A DNA stretch of 64,000 nucleotides from the NCBI GenBank assembly GCA_022239325.1, contig JAKOGP010000004.1, forward strand, positions 1-64,000, read 5' to 3'. This DNA comes from Flavobacteriaceae bacterium LSUCC0859. Its GTDB lineage: Bacteria > Bacteroidota > Bacteroidia > Flavobacteriales > Flavobacteriaceae. A program made the translations under genes and the position numbers. Shown here piece by piece: positions 34,326 through 43,616 of this stretch; within the stretch, counting starts at the first letter, position 1; each line of letters starts with the position of its first letter. Below the pieces are notes generated by a model that did not search any database, was not told where the DNA came from, and worked only from the letters and a program-made list of their open reading frames with translations.

Positions 34326-35297
34326 ATGAAACAAAATGTCTTTTCTTTTTTCATCCTTTGTTACAGCTGCTTTTTGGCTATCTCTTGTGGAGAAAACTCC
34401 TCTGTAGAGGGCCAGGTACAAGACATGCAAATACCATTGGAGCTCCATAGATTTGATCTCAAATTTAAAGAAACTACCCCAGAAAAACTCCACAGCATAA
34501 AGCAGGAGTATCCATTTTTTTTTCCAGAACAAACGCCAGATTCTATTTGGTTAGCCAAAATTACAGACCCCATACAACAGCAACTTTTAGAGGAGGTGTC
34601 CAAGGCATTTCCAGAATCTGATTCTTTGGGGACGGACATAAGTCATTTATACGCGCACTTCGCCTACCATTTTAAGCAGCAGAAACCTCCAAAAATATAC
34701 ACCCTTACCAATGAGGTAGCGCATGATTTTAGAGTCATTGCCACAGATAGTATGTGGCTAGTGGCTTTGGATAATTATTTGGGTCCTGGGCATGATTTTT
34801 ACAAGACATTTCCCTCCTATATTAAAAGAGAGAAAGACCTTAGGTTCCTAATGATAGATCTTGCAGCTGCTGTTTCTGAGCTTGTTATACCCAAACCTAA
34901 GCAGCCTTATTTTTTGTCTAAGATGGTGTATGAAGGAAAAAAAATATTCGTTCAACAGATGTTGTGGCCTCATGACAACACGCCCAGGCAGTTCCATTTT
35001 ACAGAGGACGAATATCGCTGGGCTACGGAGAACGAAGCACAAATTTGGCGTTATTTCATAGAGAATAAACTGTTGTATAGCACAGAAAAAGATCTGGCAT
35101 ATAGATTTTTATATCCAGCTCCTTTTTCAAAATTTAATTTGGAAATAGACCAAGACTCCCCGGGACAGATTGGCGTATTCATGGGCTTTCAATTGGTTAA
35201 ATCATATTACAAAAACAAGGGAGAAGACCTCCAAAAATTATTGCAAATAAGTGCTGTAGACCTTCTAAAAGAAGCAGCGTACAAACCAAAAAAATAA
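34326..35297 (+). CDS. gldB: Gliding motility lipoprotein GldB
   Basis: The 323-residue lipoprotein (lipobox FLAISC, C21) matches GldB, which in Flavobacterium johnsoniae is required for gliding. Typical elements are LHRFDLKFKE, PFFFPEQTPDSIWL, VIATDSMWLVALDNYLGPGHDFY and the C-terminal PGQIGVFMGFQLVKSYYKN. I chose the ATG at 34326 over an in-frame TTG at 34317, because it starts the hydrophobic signal directly and sits at a normal distance from the promoter. The stop overlaps the gldC start, so the two genes are co-transcribed. Confidence 0.93.
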   Translation: MKQNVFSFFILCYSCFLAISCGENSSVEGQVQDMQIPLELHRFDLKFKETTPEKLHSIKQEYPFFFPEQTPDSIWLAKITDPIQQQLLEEVSKAFPESDSLGTDISHLYAHFAYHFKQQKPPKIYTLTNEVAHDFRVIATDSMWLVALDNYLGPGHDFYKTFPSYIKREKDLRFLMIDLAAAVSELVIPKPKQPYFLSKMVYEGKKIFVQQMLWPHDNTPRQFHFTEDEYRWATENEAQIWRYFIENKLLYSTEKDLAYRFLYPAPFSKFNLEIDQDSPGQIGVFMGFQLVKSYYKNKGEDLQKLLQISAVDLLKEAAYKPKK

Positions 35298-35635
35298 TGA
35301 AAAAAACCCACAATTCTGAGATTTTATTAGAGGTAACCCTAGATGAAAACAAGGTGCCTGAAAAGCTACATTGGACGGCTAAGGACGGGGGAGTAGACAA
35401 AGAAGAAGCTAAAGCGATGTTGCTCTCTGTTTGGGACAGTGAAAATAAGGAGTCTTTAAAAATTGATTTATGGACTAAAGACATGCCGGTAGATGAAATG
35501 AAAATATTTTTTCATCAGACCTTAGTAGCTATGTCAGACACTTTTTTAAAAGCTACTCAGGACGAAAAAATGACAGCAACTATGAAGGATTTCTGTGATT
35601 ATTTTGCAGAAAAGTTAGAGATTAAAAGGGGTTAA
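35297..35635 (+). CDS. gldC: Gliding motility protein GldC
   Basis: This 112-residue cytosolic protein starts one base inside the gldB stop. The sequence is typical of GldC: ILLEVTLDENKVPEKLHW, WDSENKESLKIDLWTKDMPV, then a helical tail (MKDFCDYFAEKLEIKRG). In Flavobacterium, GldC is needed for full gliding, but its exact biochemical role is unknown. It converges with engB (4-base overlap). Confidence 0.92.
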   Translation: MKKTHNSEILLEVTLDENKVPEKLHWTAKDGGVDKEEAKAMLLSVWDSENKESLKIDLWTKDMPVDEMKIFFHQTLVAMSDTFLKATQDEKMTATMKDFCDYFAEKLEIKRG

Positions 35636-36252
35636 TTTTTATGAGTGGCCTTAAAGAATTGCTCATTAATCTCCCCTATATAAGAGAGTAATTCTTCTTT
35701 GCCAAGGTGCTTAGAGGAAGAGGTGACAAATTGTTTAGGAGCTTCTTCAAACACCTCTTCTGTAATCTTAGCGTTGTAGGCTGCTATGTTTTGATCTATG
35801 ACAGCTGGCTTTAATTTATCTGCTTTGGTAAAAATCATGCAAAAAGGGATTTGATTTTCTCCCATCCAACGTAAAAAATCGATGTCTACCGCTTGGGGCT
35901 CATGCCTGATGTCTACCAAGACAAAAGCACAAACAAGCTGTTCTCTTTGTAAAAAATAGTCTGTAATATACTTTTGGAAGGTACGCTTTTCCTTTTTAGA
36001 AACCCTGGCATATCCGTAGCCAGGTAAGTCTACCAAAAACCAATTTTGATTAATTTTGAAGTGATTAATAAGCTGTGTCTTTCCTGGCCTTCCAGAGGTT
36101 TTTGCGAGACTTTTTTTGGAGGTAAGCATATTGATCAGTGAAGACTTTCCTACATTGGAGCGTCCAATAAAGGCGTATTCAGGAATAGACTCTTTTGGGC
36201 ATTTGTCTACACGAGCATTGCTCATTACAAATTCTGCGGCAGTAATTTTCAT
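35632..36252 (-). CDS. engB: Ribosome biogenesis GTPase YihA/YsxC (EngB)
   Basis: This cytosolic GTPase of the TrmE-Era-EngA family assists assembly of the large ribosomal subunit. All G motifs are present in 206 residues: GRSNVGKSSL (G1), GKTQLINHF (G2), DLPGYG (G3), TKAD (G4) and TSSSK (G5). It follows the alpha/beta hydrolase gene by 9 bases on the minus strand and should be co-transcribed. Confidence 0.95.
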   Translation of the reverse strand: MKITAAEFVMSNARVDKCPKESIPEYAFIGRSNVGKSSLINMLTSKKSLAKTSGRPGKTQLINHFKINQNWFLVDLPGYGYARVSKKEKRTFQKYITDYFLQREQLVCAFVLVDIRHEPQAVDIDFLRWMGENQIPFCMIFTKADKLKPAVIDQNIAAYNAKITEEVFEEAPKQFVTSSSKHLGKEELLSYIGEINEQFFKATHKN

Positions 36253-36261
36253 GGGGTGTTT

Positions 36262-37026
36262 TTAGAAGCCTCTCTGGTTTAACCAATTCTCCAGGAGTTG
36301 GTTAAAGGTGTCTGGGTGTTCCATCATAGGGGCGTGCCCACATTGGTTTATCCAGAAAAGATCAGAGTCTGGTAAGAGCTCGTTAAACTCGTCTGCTACA
36401 TTTGGTGGGGTTACGCCGTCGTTTTTACCCCAGATAATACAGGTTGGGGTGTTCATTTTGGGTAGGTCCTTAGACATATTGTGCCTTATTGCACTTTTGG
36501 CAATAGCCAGTGTTTTAACCAGTTTAACCCTGTCGTTTACCGTGGCAAAAACCTCGTCTACAATCTCTTTAGTGGCTACCTCTGGATCGTAAAAAACTTC
36601 TTGTGCTTTTTTCTTGATGAATTCATAGTCTCCTCTCTTGGGGTAACTATCTCCCATAGCACTTTCATAAAGTCCGGAGCTTCCTGTAATCACAAGGCCC
36701 TTAACGATCTCTGGGTTCATTTTAGTTTGTAGTAATGCAATATGCCCTCCTAAAGAGTTTCCTACTAAAATAACATCCTTGAGGTTCATGTGTTTTAAAA
36801 ACTCATCTACAAAAAGAGCAAAGCTTTTTACAGTGGTTTTAAGAAGTGGGCGATCATAGATAGGGAGTTCTGGAACAATCACTCTATAGCCCTTACTGGG
36901 GAAGTGATTCATGACGCCTTCAAAATTACTCAGGCCACCCATGAGTCCGTGAAGGATTACGATGGGGGTACCTGTTCCTAAGGAAACGTATTGGTATTTG
37001 CCGTCTTTGATGATTGGGTGTGTCAT
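36262..37026 (-). CDS. Alpha/beta hydrolase
   Basis: The 254 residues have the hydrolase fold with the nucleophile elbow GNSLGGH (Ser near residue 93), an oxyanion region HGLMGGLSNF near residue 26, and a C-terminal catalytic His in QCGHAPMMEHP (about 230). The acid is probably the Asp of GKNDGVTP. The substrate is unknown; serine hydrolases of this kind act on esters, lactones or haloalkanes. It is upstream of engB on the same transcript, with its own TATATTTG promoter. Confidence 0.85.
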   Translation of the reverse strand: MTHPIIKDGKYQYVSLGTGTPIVILHGLMGGLSNFEGVMNHFPSKGYRVIVPELPIYDRPLLKTTVKSFALFVDEFLKHMNLKDVILVGNSLGGHIALLQTKMNPEIVKGLVITGSSGLYESAMGDSYPKRGDYEFIKKKAQEVFYDPEVATKEIVDEVFATVNDRVKLVKTLAIAKSAIRHNMSKDLPKMNTPTCIIWGKNDGVTPPNVADEFNELLPDSDLFWINQCGHAPMMEHPDTFNQLLENWLNQRGF

Positions 37027-37049
37027 GACTTATCTATAGCCTAAGTTGG

Positions 37050-37079
37050 CAAATATAGGCATTTCATTTAAATACTAAG
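37050..37079 (-). promoter_or_regulatory. Promoter of the alpha/beta hydrolase-engB unit
   Basis: On the minus strand TATATTTG (37050-37057) is preceded by a TTA-containing -33 region about 18 bases further upstream. It lies 24 bases before the hydrolase ATG and backs onto the mraZ promoter region. Confidence 0.5.
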
Positions 37080-37163
37080 GACTCTTTTTTAGTGTGCAGA
37101 TACTTAGGACTTAAGGTGTTTTGTGGCACTTTTCTTTCAGAAAAGCCACAACTTATTAACAAA

Positions 37164-37191
37164 GTGGTAGAATGTGGTAAAAAGTGGTAAA
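37164..37191 (+). promoter_or_regulatory. MraZ-box array: three GTGGT boxes at exact 10-bp spacing
   Basis: GTGGT occurs at 37164, 37174 and 37184 in units GTGGTAGAAT, GTGGTAAAAA, GTGGTAAAAA. Known MraZ proteins bind TGGGN repeats with 10-bp period in front of their own gene. The boxes here read GTGGT, a variant, and cover the zone where a -33 element would be, so binding should repress the dcw promoter. Confidence 0.7.
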
Positions 37192-37199
37192 AAATCATT

Positions 37200-37207
37200 T
37201 ATATTTG
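37200..37207 (+). promoter_or_regulatory. -7 element of the dcw cluster promoter
   Basis: TATATTTG matches TAnnTTTG, 23 bases before the mraZ GTG start. No TTG lies at the -33 position, which is filled by the GTGGT boxes. Confidence 0.6.
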
Positions 37208-37229
37208 AATTCAAATCAAGATGTAAAGC

Positions 37230-37694
37230 GTGATATCACTAATTGGGACATATGATTGTAAAGCAGACGTGAAAGGACGCGTCATGCTTCCTGTGGCGCT
37301 TAAGACCCAACTGTCTCCAGTGTTATCTAGTGGTTTTGTGATTAAAAGAGCGGTATTTAGAGACTGTTTGGAGTTGTATCCCATGCACGAGTGGCAGTTA
37401 TTAATGGAGCAGATGAATGAAAAAAACCGTTTTGTAAAAAAGAACAACGATTTTATTAGAAGGTTTACAGCAGGTGTCAAAATAGTAGACATAGATGCAA
37501 GTGGCCGCCTACTCATTCCTAAAAATTTAATAGGGATTGCCCAAATCACCAATGAGGTGGTGTTGTCTGCTGCTATAAATATTATAGAGATTTGGGATAA
37601 AACGCAGTACGAATCTGTCTTGGAAGAGACAGCGCAGGATTTTGCAAATCTAGCGGAAGAAGTCATGGGAAATGAAGACATCAAATTATCATAG
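37230..37694 (+). CDS. mraZ: Transcriptional regulator MraZ
   Basis: This AbrB-like ring-forming DNA-binding protein represses the dcw promoter. It has 154 residues with two swapped-hairpin repeats: LIGTYDCKADVKGRVMLPVA (residues 4-23) and VDIDASGRLLIPKNLIGIA (about 90-108). Each has the conserved D-x-K/S-G-R core. It starts with GTG. The array of GTGGT boxes directly upstream fits autoregulation. It overlaps rsmH by 23 bases. Confidence 0.94.
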   Translation: MISLIGTYDCKADVKGRVMLPVALKTQLSPVLSSGFVIKRAVFRDCLELYPMHEWQLLMEQMNEKNRFVKKNNDFIRRFTAGVKIVDIDASGRLLIPKNLIGIAQITNEVVLSAAINIIEIWDKTQYESVLEETAQDFANLAEEVMGNEDIKLS

Positions 37695-38583
37695 CCCAGT
37701 AATGCTCCAGGAGACGGTGGCTGGTTTAGCCATAGATCCTCAGGGTACTTATGTAGACGTCACTTTTGGTGGGGGAGGGCATAGTGCAGAAATCTTAAGA
37801 CAATTAGGTCCCAAGGGCAAGCTCTTTGCTTTTGATCAGGATACAGATGCTTTGGCCAATGCTTTGGCCGATGACCGCTTTACACTCATCAACGAGAATT
37901 TTAGATACATAAAGCAGTTTTTGCGTTTTCACGGTCAAAAGCAAGTACATGGAATTTTAGCAGATTTTGGAGTTTCGTCGCATCAATTTGACGAAGGAGC
38001 GCGAGGTTTCTCTACAAGATTTGACGGTGATTTAGACATGCGAATGAACCAGTCTGCTGCCTTAAGTGCTAAAGAGGTTGTGGCCTCTTATTCACACGAG
38101 GCCTTGAGCGATCTTTTTTTTCAGTACGGAGAATTGAGAAACGCTAGAGCTGTTGCTACTGCGATTGTTCAATACAGAGAGACTCAAGCCATAGAGACTA
38201 CAGCACAGCTCAAAGAATCCCTGAGTGGTTTGCTCCATGGGTTTAGAGATCATAAGTTGTTAGCTCAGATATATCAGGCTATTAGAATAGAAGTAAATCA
38301 AGAAATACAGGTTATCAAAGAGTTTTTAGAGCAGGTGCCAGATTTGCTCTTGCCTGGGGGAAGACTCAGTGTGCTTAGTTATCATTCTTTGGAAGATCGA
38401 TTGGTAAAAAGATTTATAAGAGCCGGCCAATTTGAAGGGGAGCCGGAGAAAGATATGTTTGGCCGTTTTGAGGTGCCGCTGAAAAAAGTGGGAGGCCTTC
38501 AAACTCCATCCAAGGAGGAGTTGGCTGCCAATACCAGGTCTAGAAGTGCCAAGTTAAGAGTAGCAGAAAAACCATCGTATTAA
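37672..38583 (+). CDS. rsmH: 16S rRNA (cytosine(1402)-N(4))-methyltransferase
   Basis: This SAM-dependent methyltransferase (also called MraW) modifies C1402 in the ribosomal P site. It has 303 residues, with HSPVMLQETV at the N-terminus, the SAM motif VDVTFGGGGHSAEIL, GILADFGVSSHQFD, and the C-terminal LSYHSLEDRLVKRF. The ATG lies within mraZ. It is the second gene of the dcw transcript. Confidence 0.96.
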   Translation: MKTSNYHSPVMLQETVAGLAIDPQGTYVDVTFGGGGHSAEILRQLGPKGKLFAFDQDTDALANALADDRFTLINENFRYIKQFLRFHGQKQVHGILADFGVSSHQFDEGARGFSTRFDGDLDMRMNQSAALSAKEVVASYSHEALSDLFFQYGELRNARAVATAIVQYRETQAIETTAQLKESLSGLLHGFRDHKLLAQIYQAIRIEVNQEIQVIKEFLEQVPDLLLPGGRLSVLSYHSLEDRLVKRFIRAGQFEGEPEKDMFGRFEVPLKKVGGLQTPSKEELAANTRSRSAKLRVAEKPSY

Positions 38584-38593
38584 AGGAAAAATA

Positions 38594-38935
38594 GTGAGAC
38601 AGTCTTTGTTAAGTATCTTAAAAGGTTCTTTTCTTATTGGGGATGACGCCCCAAAGCATTGGCGTTTCTTTATTTATTTGGCTGTTTTGGGAGCGATTAT
38701 GATTAGTGCTGCTCATGAGGCAGAGTCTAAGGTGTATGAAGTAGCCCGATTGTCAGAACAGGTAAAGGCATTGAAAAATGAATATGTAGGCTTGAGGTCT
38801 AGTTTGCAAAAAGCCCAACTGGAGTCTAACATCACAAATAAAGTAGCAGAGATGGGCTTGTTTCCGCCACAAACACCTGCAGTACATATTGTTGTAAAAA
38901 CAAATTCGAGTAAATCTACTACAAGTCTTGAGTGA
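38594..38935 (+). CDS. ftsL: FtsL-like cell division protein
   Basis: The 113 residues have one membrane segment (about residues 20-40, RFFIYLAVLGAIMISAAHEA). A coiled-coil periplasmic part with leucine heptads follows (VARLSEQVKALKNEYVGLRS), which is the FtsL/DivIC layout. FtsL scaffolds FtsW and FtsI at the division site. It begins with GTG and overlaps ftsI by 8 bases. Low similarity between phyla means the name rests on position (between rsmH and ftsI), length and topology. Confidence 0.85.
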   Translation: MRQSLLSILKGSFLIGDDAPKHWRFFIYLAVLGAIMISAAHEAESKVYEVARLSEQVKALKNEYVGLRSSLQKAQLESNITNKVAEMGLFPPQTPAVHIVVKTNSSKSTTSLE

Positions 38936-40937
38936 AGAAAAAAACATATTAATCCGTTTGTATCTCGTGGTGGGAGCGCTAGTTGTTTTTGCGGTGGCAT
39001 TGGGTGCTTCTTTGCTTAATATTCAATTAAAACAAGGAGCTAAGTATAAAAAATTAGCAGCAGAAAGGACCGAAAAAGTGGTCACTATCGAACCCAGTCG
39101 TGGCAGCCTAATATCAGATGACGGTAGCTTGCTCGCGACCTCCGTCTCTAGGTATGAGATAAGATATGACGCTCTTACAGTGAAAAAAGAAGATTTTGAG
39201 GCGCATATTGGAGCTTTGTCAGACTCTCTTTCTGTTCTTTTGAAAAGACCGGCAGCAGAATTTGAACAAAAACTTAGAAGGGCTACTGCCAGAAAAAATC
39301 GCTATGCGCTAGTAGCCTCTAATCTCTCTTTTGATCAGTATAGAAGGCTCAAAGAATTTCCGCTTTTCTCTAAAGGCCCTTACAGAGGTGGTATAGTAGT
39401 TACACAAAAGACAGTGCGTGAGCATCCTTTGGGAGAAATGGCTGCTCGGAGTGTTGGTTTTGTAAGTACAGATGCCTCTGGGCATATTACCAGAGTGGGT
39501 TTAGAGGGCGCTTTTGATAATTATCTAAAAGGAGAGGCTGGGAAAAGACTCAAACAAAAAATTGCAAAAGGCCAATGGAAGCCACTAGGAACTGGAAATA
39601 TCAAAGAACCTAAGGAAGGCTCCGATGTAGTAACCACCATCAATATTAACATTCAAGACATAGCGCACCACGCCTTATTGGGGCAGTTGGAAAAGTATAA
39701 GGCAGACCATGGAACGGTAGTAGTTATGGAAACCAAAACGGGGGAGATTAAGGCCCTATCTAATTTAGGTAGGAATGCAGAAGGCTTTTATTCTGAGAGA
39801 TTGAATTACGCCATTGGGGAGTCTCATGAACCAGGCTCTACCTTCAAATTAATGTCTATGGCGGTTGCTCTGGAAGATAAGGTCATAGACACCGCTACGG
39901 TTATTGACACAGAAAATGGAAGATACCGCGTGTATGACAGAACGGTTAGAGATTCTAAAGCGGGGGGATACGGAGAGATATCGGCCGCAAAGGCCTTAAA
40001 AGTCTCCTCCAATACAGCTTTTGCCAAAATGATTCATGAAAATTACAAAGACAATCCTAGGGCCTATGTAGACCGGCTCAGAAATATGAACCTTCACGAG
40101 CCGCTAGGTTTACCAGTTTTAGGAGAAGGTCTCCCTGTTATCCGGTATCCTGGAGACCGAGGTTGGTCTGGAGTTTCTTTGGCTTGGATGTCTCACGGCT
40201 ACGAGGTGTCTCTGACTCCTTTGCAAACATTGAGCTTTTATAATGCCATTGCCAATGGGGGAGAGATGGTAAGGCCCAGGCTTATCAAAGAAATTAGAAG
40301 GGGAGGCGAGACTATTCAGAAGTTCCATAAAACAGTGATAAACCCCTCTATTTGTTCTAAGGAAACCGTGAATCAGCTGCAGCAAATACTCAAAGAAATT
40401 GTACAGGAAAAAGGGGGGACTGGTCACGGATTGTATGACCCTAATTTTTCTATGGCTGGAAAAACAGGTACCTGCCAAAAGGATTATGGCTCTGGAGATC
40501 CAGATAAACTCAAATATATCTCCACTTTTGCAGGCTATTTTCCAGCGGAGCAACCCGAATATTCTTGTATTGTAGTCATACACGAGCCAGACAAGCATGT
40601 GGGGTATTATGGAGCAGATGTGTCAGGACCTGTATTTAAGGCTATTGCTCAGAAAATGTACACTTCTAAACACCTACAAGATGAGGTGTCCCCCCGCTGG
40701 ATGGCTTCTGCAGATCTTGACAATACCTACCATGCATATGAGTCTGCCTTGGAGTTGAACCCTAAAAGCATTCCTAACTTAAAAGGTATGGCTGGAATGG
40801 ACGCAGTGGCCCTTATGGAAAATTTAGGCTATGAGGTTTTAGTGAATGGAAATGGAAAAGTAATCAAGCAATCCATATCTAGTGGAGCGGCTATAAAAAA
40901 AGGAAGTCAAATAGAATTAACACTATCTAGATCATGA
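38928..40937 (+). CDS. ftsI: Septal penicillin-binding protein (FtsI) with one PASTA domain
   Basis: This class B transpeptidase cross-links septal peptidoglycan in the periplasm. The 669 residues have an N-terminal membrane helix (about 10-28), a dimerisation/pedestal domain and the penicillin-binding domain with STFK (from S304), SSNTAF and KTGT (about 512). One C-terminal PASTA domain follows (SIPNLKGMAGMDAVALMENL to the end). It begins with TTG, overlapping ftsL. Class B PBPs with a PASTA domain are the usual form in this phylum. Confidence 0.94.
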   Translation: MSEEKNILIRLYLVVGALVVFAVALGASLLNIQLKQGAKYKKLAAERTEKVVTIEPSRGSLISDDGSLLATSVSRYEIRYDALTVKKEDFEAHIGALSDSLSVLLKRPAAEFEQKLRRATARKNRYALVASNLSFDQYRRLKEFPLFSKGPYRGGIVVTQKTVREHPLGEMAARSVGFVSTDASGHITRVGLEGAFDNYLKGEAGKRLKQKIAKGQWKPLGTGNIKEPKEGSDVVTTININIQDIAHHALLGQLEKYKADHGTVVVMETKTGEIKALSNLGRNAEGFYSERLNYAIGESHEPGSTFKLMSMAVALEDKVIDTATVIDTENGRYRVYDRTVRDSKAGGYGEISAAKALKVSSNTAFAKMIHENYKDNPRAYVDRLRNMNLHEPLGLPVLGEGLPVIRYPGDRGWSGVSLAWMSHGYEVSLTPLQTLSFYNAIANGGEMVRPRLIKEIRRGGETIQKFHKTVINPSICSKETVNQLQQILKEIVQEKGGTGHGLYDPNFSMAGKTGTCQKDYGSGDPDKLKYISTFAGYFPAEQPEYSCIVVIHEPDKHVGYYGADVSGPVFKAIAQKMYTSKHLQDEVSPRWMASADLDNTYHAYESALELNPKSIPNLKGMAGMDAVALMENLGYEVLVNGNGKVIKQSISSGAAIKKGSQIELTLSRS

Positions 40938-42397
40938 AAGCGATTAAAGACCTCTTATTTGGTGTTTCTATAGATGCTGTGAGTGGGCGTACTTCTGAAC
41001 AGGTGTCTGGAATTGTACATGACTCTAGAAAAGTCATTGCCTTTTCTTTATTTGTTGCTGTGAGGGGGTTGCAAACAGACGGTCATGATTATATAGATAT
41101 AGCCATTTCTGCAGGGGCTAAGGCGATAGTGTGTGAACACATGCCCTCTCATACTGTTGCAGGGGTAGTTTATATTGCGGTGGCTGACGCCCAGGAGGCC
41201 TTAGCTATTTTAGCGTCTAACTGGTACGATCAGCCTTCTAAGCAACTTTCTTTAATTGGGGTGACAGGTACCAATGGGAAAACCACAGTGAGCAGCTTAC
41301 TTCATCAGCTTTTTACAAGAGCAGGATACCCCTGTGGGCTTATTTCTACTATTAAAATTTTGGTGGGTGATGCCGCTTTTCCAACTACACATACTACTCC
41401 AGACCCTCTGGTGATTAACCACTATCTGCATGAGATGGTTGTAGCGGGTATGTCCTATTGTTTTATGGAAGTGAGTTCTCATGGAATTGCTCAAAAACGC
41501 ATTGAAGGCTTAGAGTTTAGGGGAGCCATTTTCACCAATTTAAGTCAGGATCACCTAGATTACCATAAGACTTTTGCTGGCTATAGAGATACTAAGAAAA
41601 GATTGTTTGACGGTCTGTCCAAAAAGGCCTTTACGCTCACCAATTCGGACGATAAAAATGGGCTTTTTATGCTTCAGAATACGGCAGCAAAAAAGTACAG
41701 TTATGGTTTAAAAGGCCTGGCAGATTTTAAGGCTCAGATTCTTGAAAATCAGTTTTCAGGGCAGCTTTTGAAGATAGGATCTCAAGAGGTTTGGACCTCT
41801 TTGTTGGGTACTTTTAACGCCTATAACCTTTTGGCTATTTACGCTACTGCGACACTGCTTGGTTTAGAAGAATTAGAAGTCTTGGAACATATTAGTGCCC
41901 TTGAAAATGTGGCTGGACGTTTTCAATATACGGTGTCTAAGGAGGAAATCACGGCTATTGTAGACTATGCACATACGCCAGACGCTCTGGCTAACATATT
42001 GGACACCATTAATAGTATACGCACTAAAAATGAAAGTTTAATTACCGTAGTAGGTTGTGGTGGAGACAGAGACATAACAAAAAGACCGCTCATGGGTGGT
42101 ATTGCTGCAGAGAAAAGCGACAAGGTGATTTTTACCTCGGACAACCCCAGAAGTGAAAATCCCACTGACATTATAGCACAAATGGAGGCGGGAGTTTCTG
42201 CGGTGGACACCAAAAAAATTCTGTGGATTGAAAATAGAAAGCAGGCTATTAAAACTGCTTGCCAATTGGCTTCCCCTAAAGATATTATACTCATTGCCGG
42301 TAAAGGGCATGAAAACTATCAGGAAATTAATGGGGTACGTAGCCCTTTTAATGATTTTGAGATTGTGAAAGAACACCTAACCTTATTAGAAGAATAA
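40934..42397 (+). CDS. murE: UDP-MurNAc-L-Ala-D-Glu--2,6-diaminopimelate ligase
   Basis: This enzyme adds the third amino acid of the peptidoglycan stem, with ATP. It has 487 residues, three domains. The P-loop is [15 protein letters not shown]. The DNPRSENP motif carries the Arg that selects meso-diaminopimelate. [11 protein letters not shown] is near the C-terminus. It overlaps ftsI by 4 bases, and mraY starts one base after its stop. Confidence 0.95.
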   Translation: MKAIKDLLFGVSIDAVSGRTSEQVSGIVHDSRKVIAFSLFVAVRGLQTDGHDYIDIAISAGAKAIVCEHMPSHTVAGVVYIAVADAQEALAILASNWYDQPSKQLSLIGVTGTNGKTTVSSLLHQLFTRAGYPCGLISTIKILVGDAAFPTTHTTPDPLVINHYLHEMVVAGMSYCFMEVSSHGIAQKRIEGLEFRGAIFTNLSQDHLDYHKTFAGYRDTKKRLFDGLSKKAFTLTNSDDKNGLFMLQNTAAKKYSYGLKGLADFKAQILENQFSGQLLKIGSQEVWTSLLGTFNAYNLLAIYATATLLGLEELEVLEHISALENVAGRFQYTVSKEEITAIVDYAHTPDALANILDTINSIRTKNESLITVVGCGGDRDITKRPLMGGIAAEKSDKVIFTSDNPRSENPTDIIAQMEAGVSAVDTKKILWIENRKQAIKTACQLASPKDIILIAGKGHENYQEINGVRSPFNDFEIVKEHLTLLEE

Positions 42398-42398
42398 G

Positions 42399-43616
42399 AT
42401 GTTGTATTACTTATTTGACTTTTTAGAAAAAAACTATCAATTGCCTGGGGCCAGCCTCTTTGGTTTTATCACTTTTAGGGCTTCATTGGCACTGATTGCC
42501 TCCTTACTCATTGCCACCCTTTTTGGAAAAAAGATCATCGAATTGTTGGAGCGGGCTCAAATAGGGGAGACCGTCAGAGATTTAGGTTTGGCGGGACAAA
42601 AGCAAAAGGGAGGCACCCCTACTATGGGAGGGATTATTATCATTTTAGCCACCTTATTGCCAGTCTTGTTGTTTGCCAAACTAGAAGAAGTGTACATCGT
42701 CTTGCTTATTGTGACTACCCTTTGGATGGGCGCCATTGGTTTTGTGGACGATTACATAAAAATTTTCAAAAAAGACAAGGCGGGTTTAAAAGGGGTCTTT
42801 AAGGTGATGGGTCAGGTTGTTTTAGGACTCATTGTGGGAGCTACCCTGTATTTTCACCCTGAGGTAACCATGAAGGAAGAAGTAGAGGTAGCCAAAACTG
42901 AGGTGGTGAAAAGCCGTTTTTTAGGGCCAGAAATTAAGTCTACCAAAACTACCATTCCCTTTACCAAAAACAATGAATTGGAATACAGTAGTTGGATTTC
43001 TTGGATGGGAGAGGGTGCAGCGCAGTACGCTTGGCTCATTTTTATTCCGGTCGTAATTTTTATAGTGTCTGCCGTTTCTAATGGAGCCAATCTCACAGAT
43101 GGAATTGACGGATTGGCCGCAGGGAGCTCTGCCATTATAGCAGTAACTCTTGGGGTCTTTGCTTGGATTTCTGGGAATGTAATTTTTTCGGATTACCTAG
43201 ACATCATGTTCATTCCCAGAGCGGGTGAGCTGGTGGTATTTATAGCAGCTTTTGTTGGTGCACTGATCGGTTTCTTGTGGTATAACGCTTTTCCGGCGCA
43301 GGTCTTCATGGGAGACACAGGAAGCTTAACTATTGGAGGTATTATTGCTGTGATTGCCATTATTATAAGAAAAGAACTCATGATCCCTCTACTCTGTGGG
43401 ATTTTCTTTGCAGAGTCACTCTCCGTGATGTTGCAGGTAGGATATTTTAAATATAGCAAGAAAAAATGGGGAGAGGGACGTCGTATTTTTCTCATGTCTC
43501 CCTTACACCATCACTATCAAAAATTAGGCTATCACGAGAGTAAAATTGTGAGCCGTTTCTGGATTGTGGGTATTTTCTTAGCGGTACTCACCATAGTGAC
43601 TTTAAAACTCAGATAA
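42399..43616 (+). CDS. mraY: Phospho-N-acetylmuramoyl-pentapeptide transferase
   Basis: This inner-membrane enzyme transfers phospho-MurNAc-pentapeptide to undecaprenyl phosphate to form lipid I. It has 405 residues, with about ten helices. [26 protein letters not shown] and [16 protein letters not shown] hold the catalytic Asp residues, and [13 protein letters not shown] is the HHH motif. A hydrophilic insertion of about 60 residues ([19 protein letters not shown] and beyond) enlarges one periplasmic loop, as is common in Bacteroidota. murD overlaps its end by one base. Confidence 0.96.
   Translation: MLYYLFDFLEKNYQLPGASLFGFITFRASLALIASLLIATLFGKKIIELLERAQIGETVRDLGLAGQKQKGGTPTMGGIIIILATLLPVLLFAKLEEVYIVLLIVTTLWMGAIGFVDDYIKIFKKDKAGLKGVFKVMGQVVLGLIVGATLYFHPEVTMKEEVEVAKTEVVKSRFLGPEIKSTKTTIPFTKNNELEYSSWISWMGEGAAQYAWLIFIPVVIFIVSAVSNGANLTDGIDGLAAGSSAIIAVTLGVFAWISGNVIFSDYLDIMFIPRAGELVVFIAAFVGALIGFLWYNAFPAQVFMGDTGSLTIGGIIAVIAIIIRKELMIPLLCGIFFAESLSVMLQVGYFKYSKKKWGEGRRIFLMSPLHHHYQKLGYHESKIVSRFWIVGIFLAVLTIVTLKLR

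Noticed and set aside
40119-40598. Minus-strand open frame of 159 codons inside ftsI
   Set aside because: It overlaps the transpeptidase domain with clear active-site motifs. It is a shadow.
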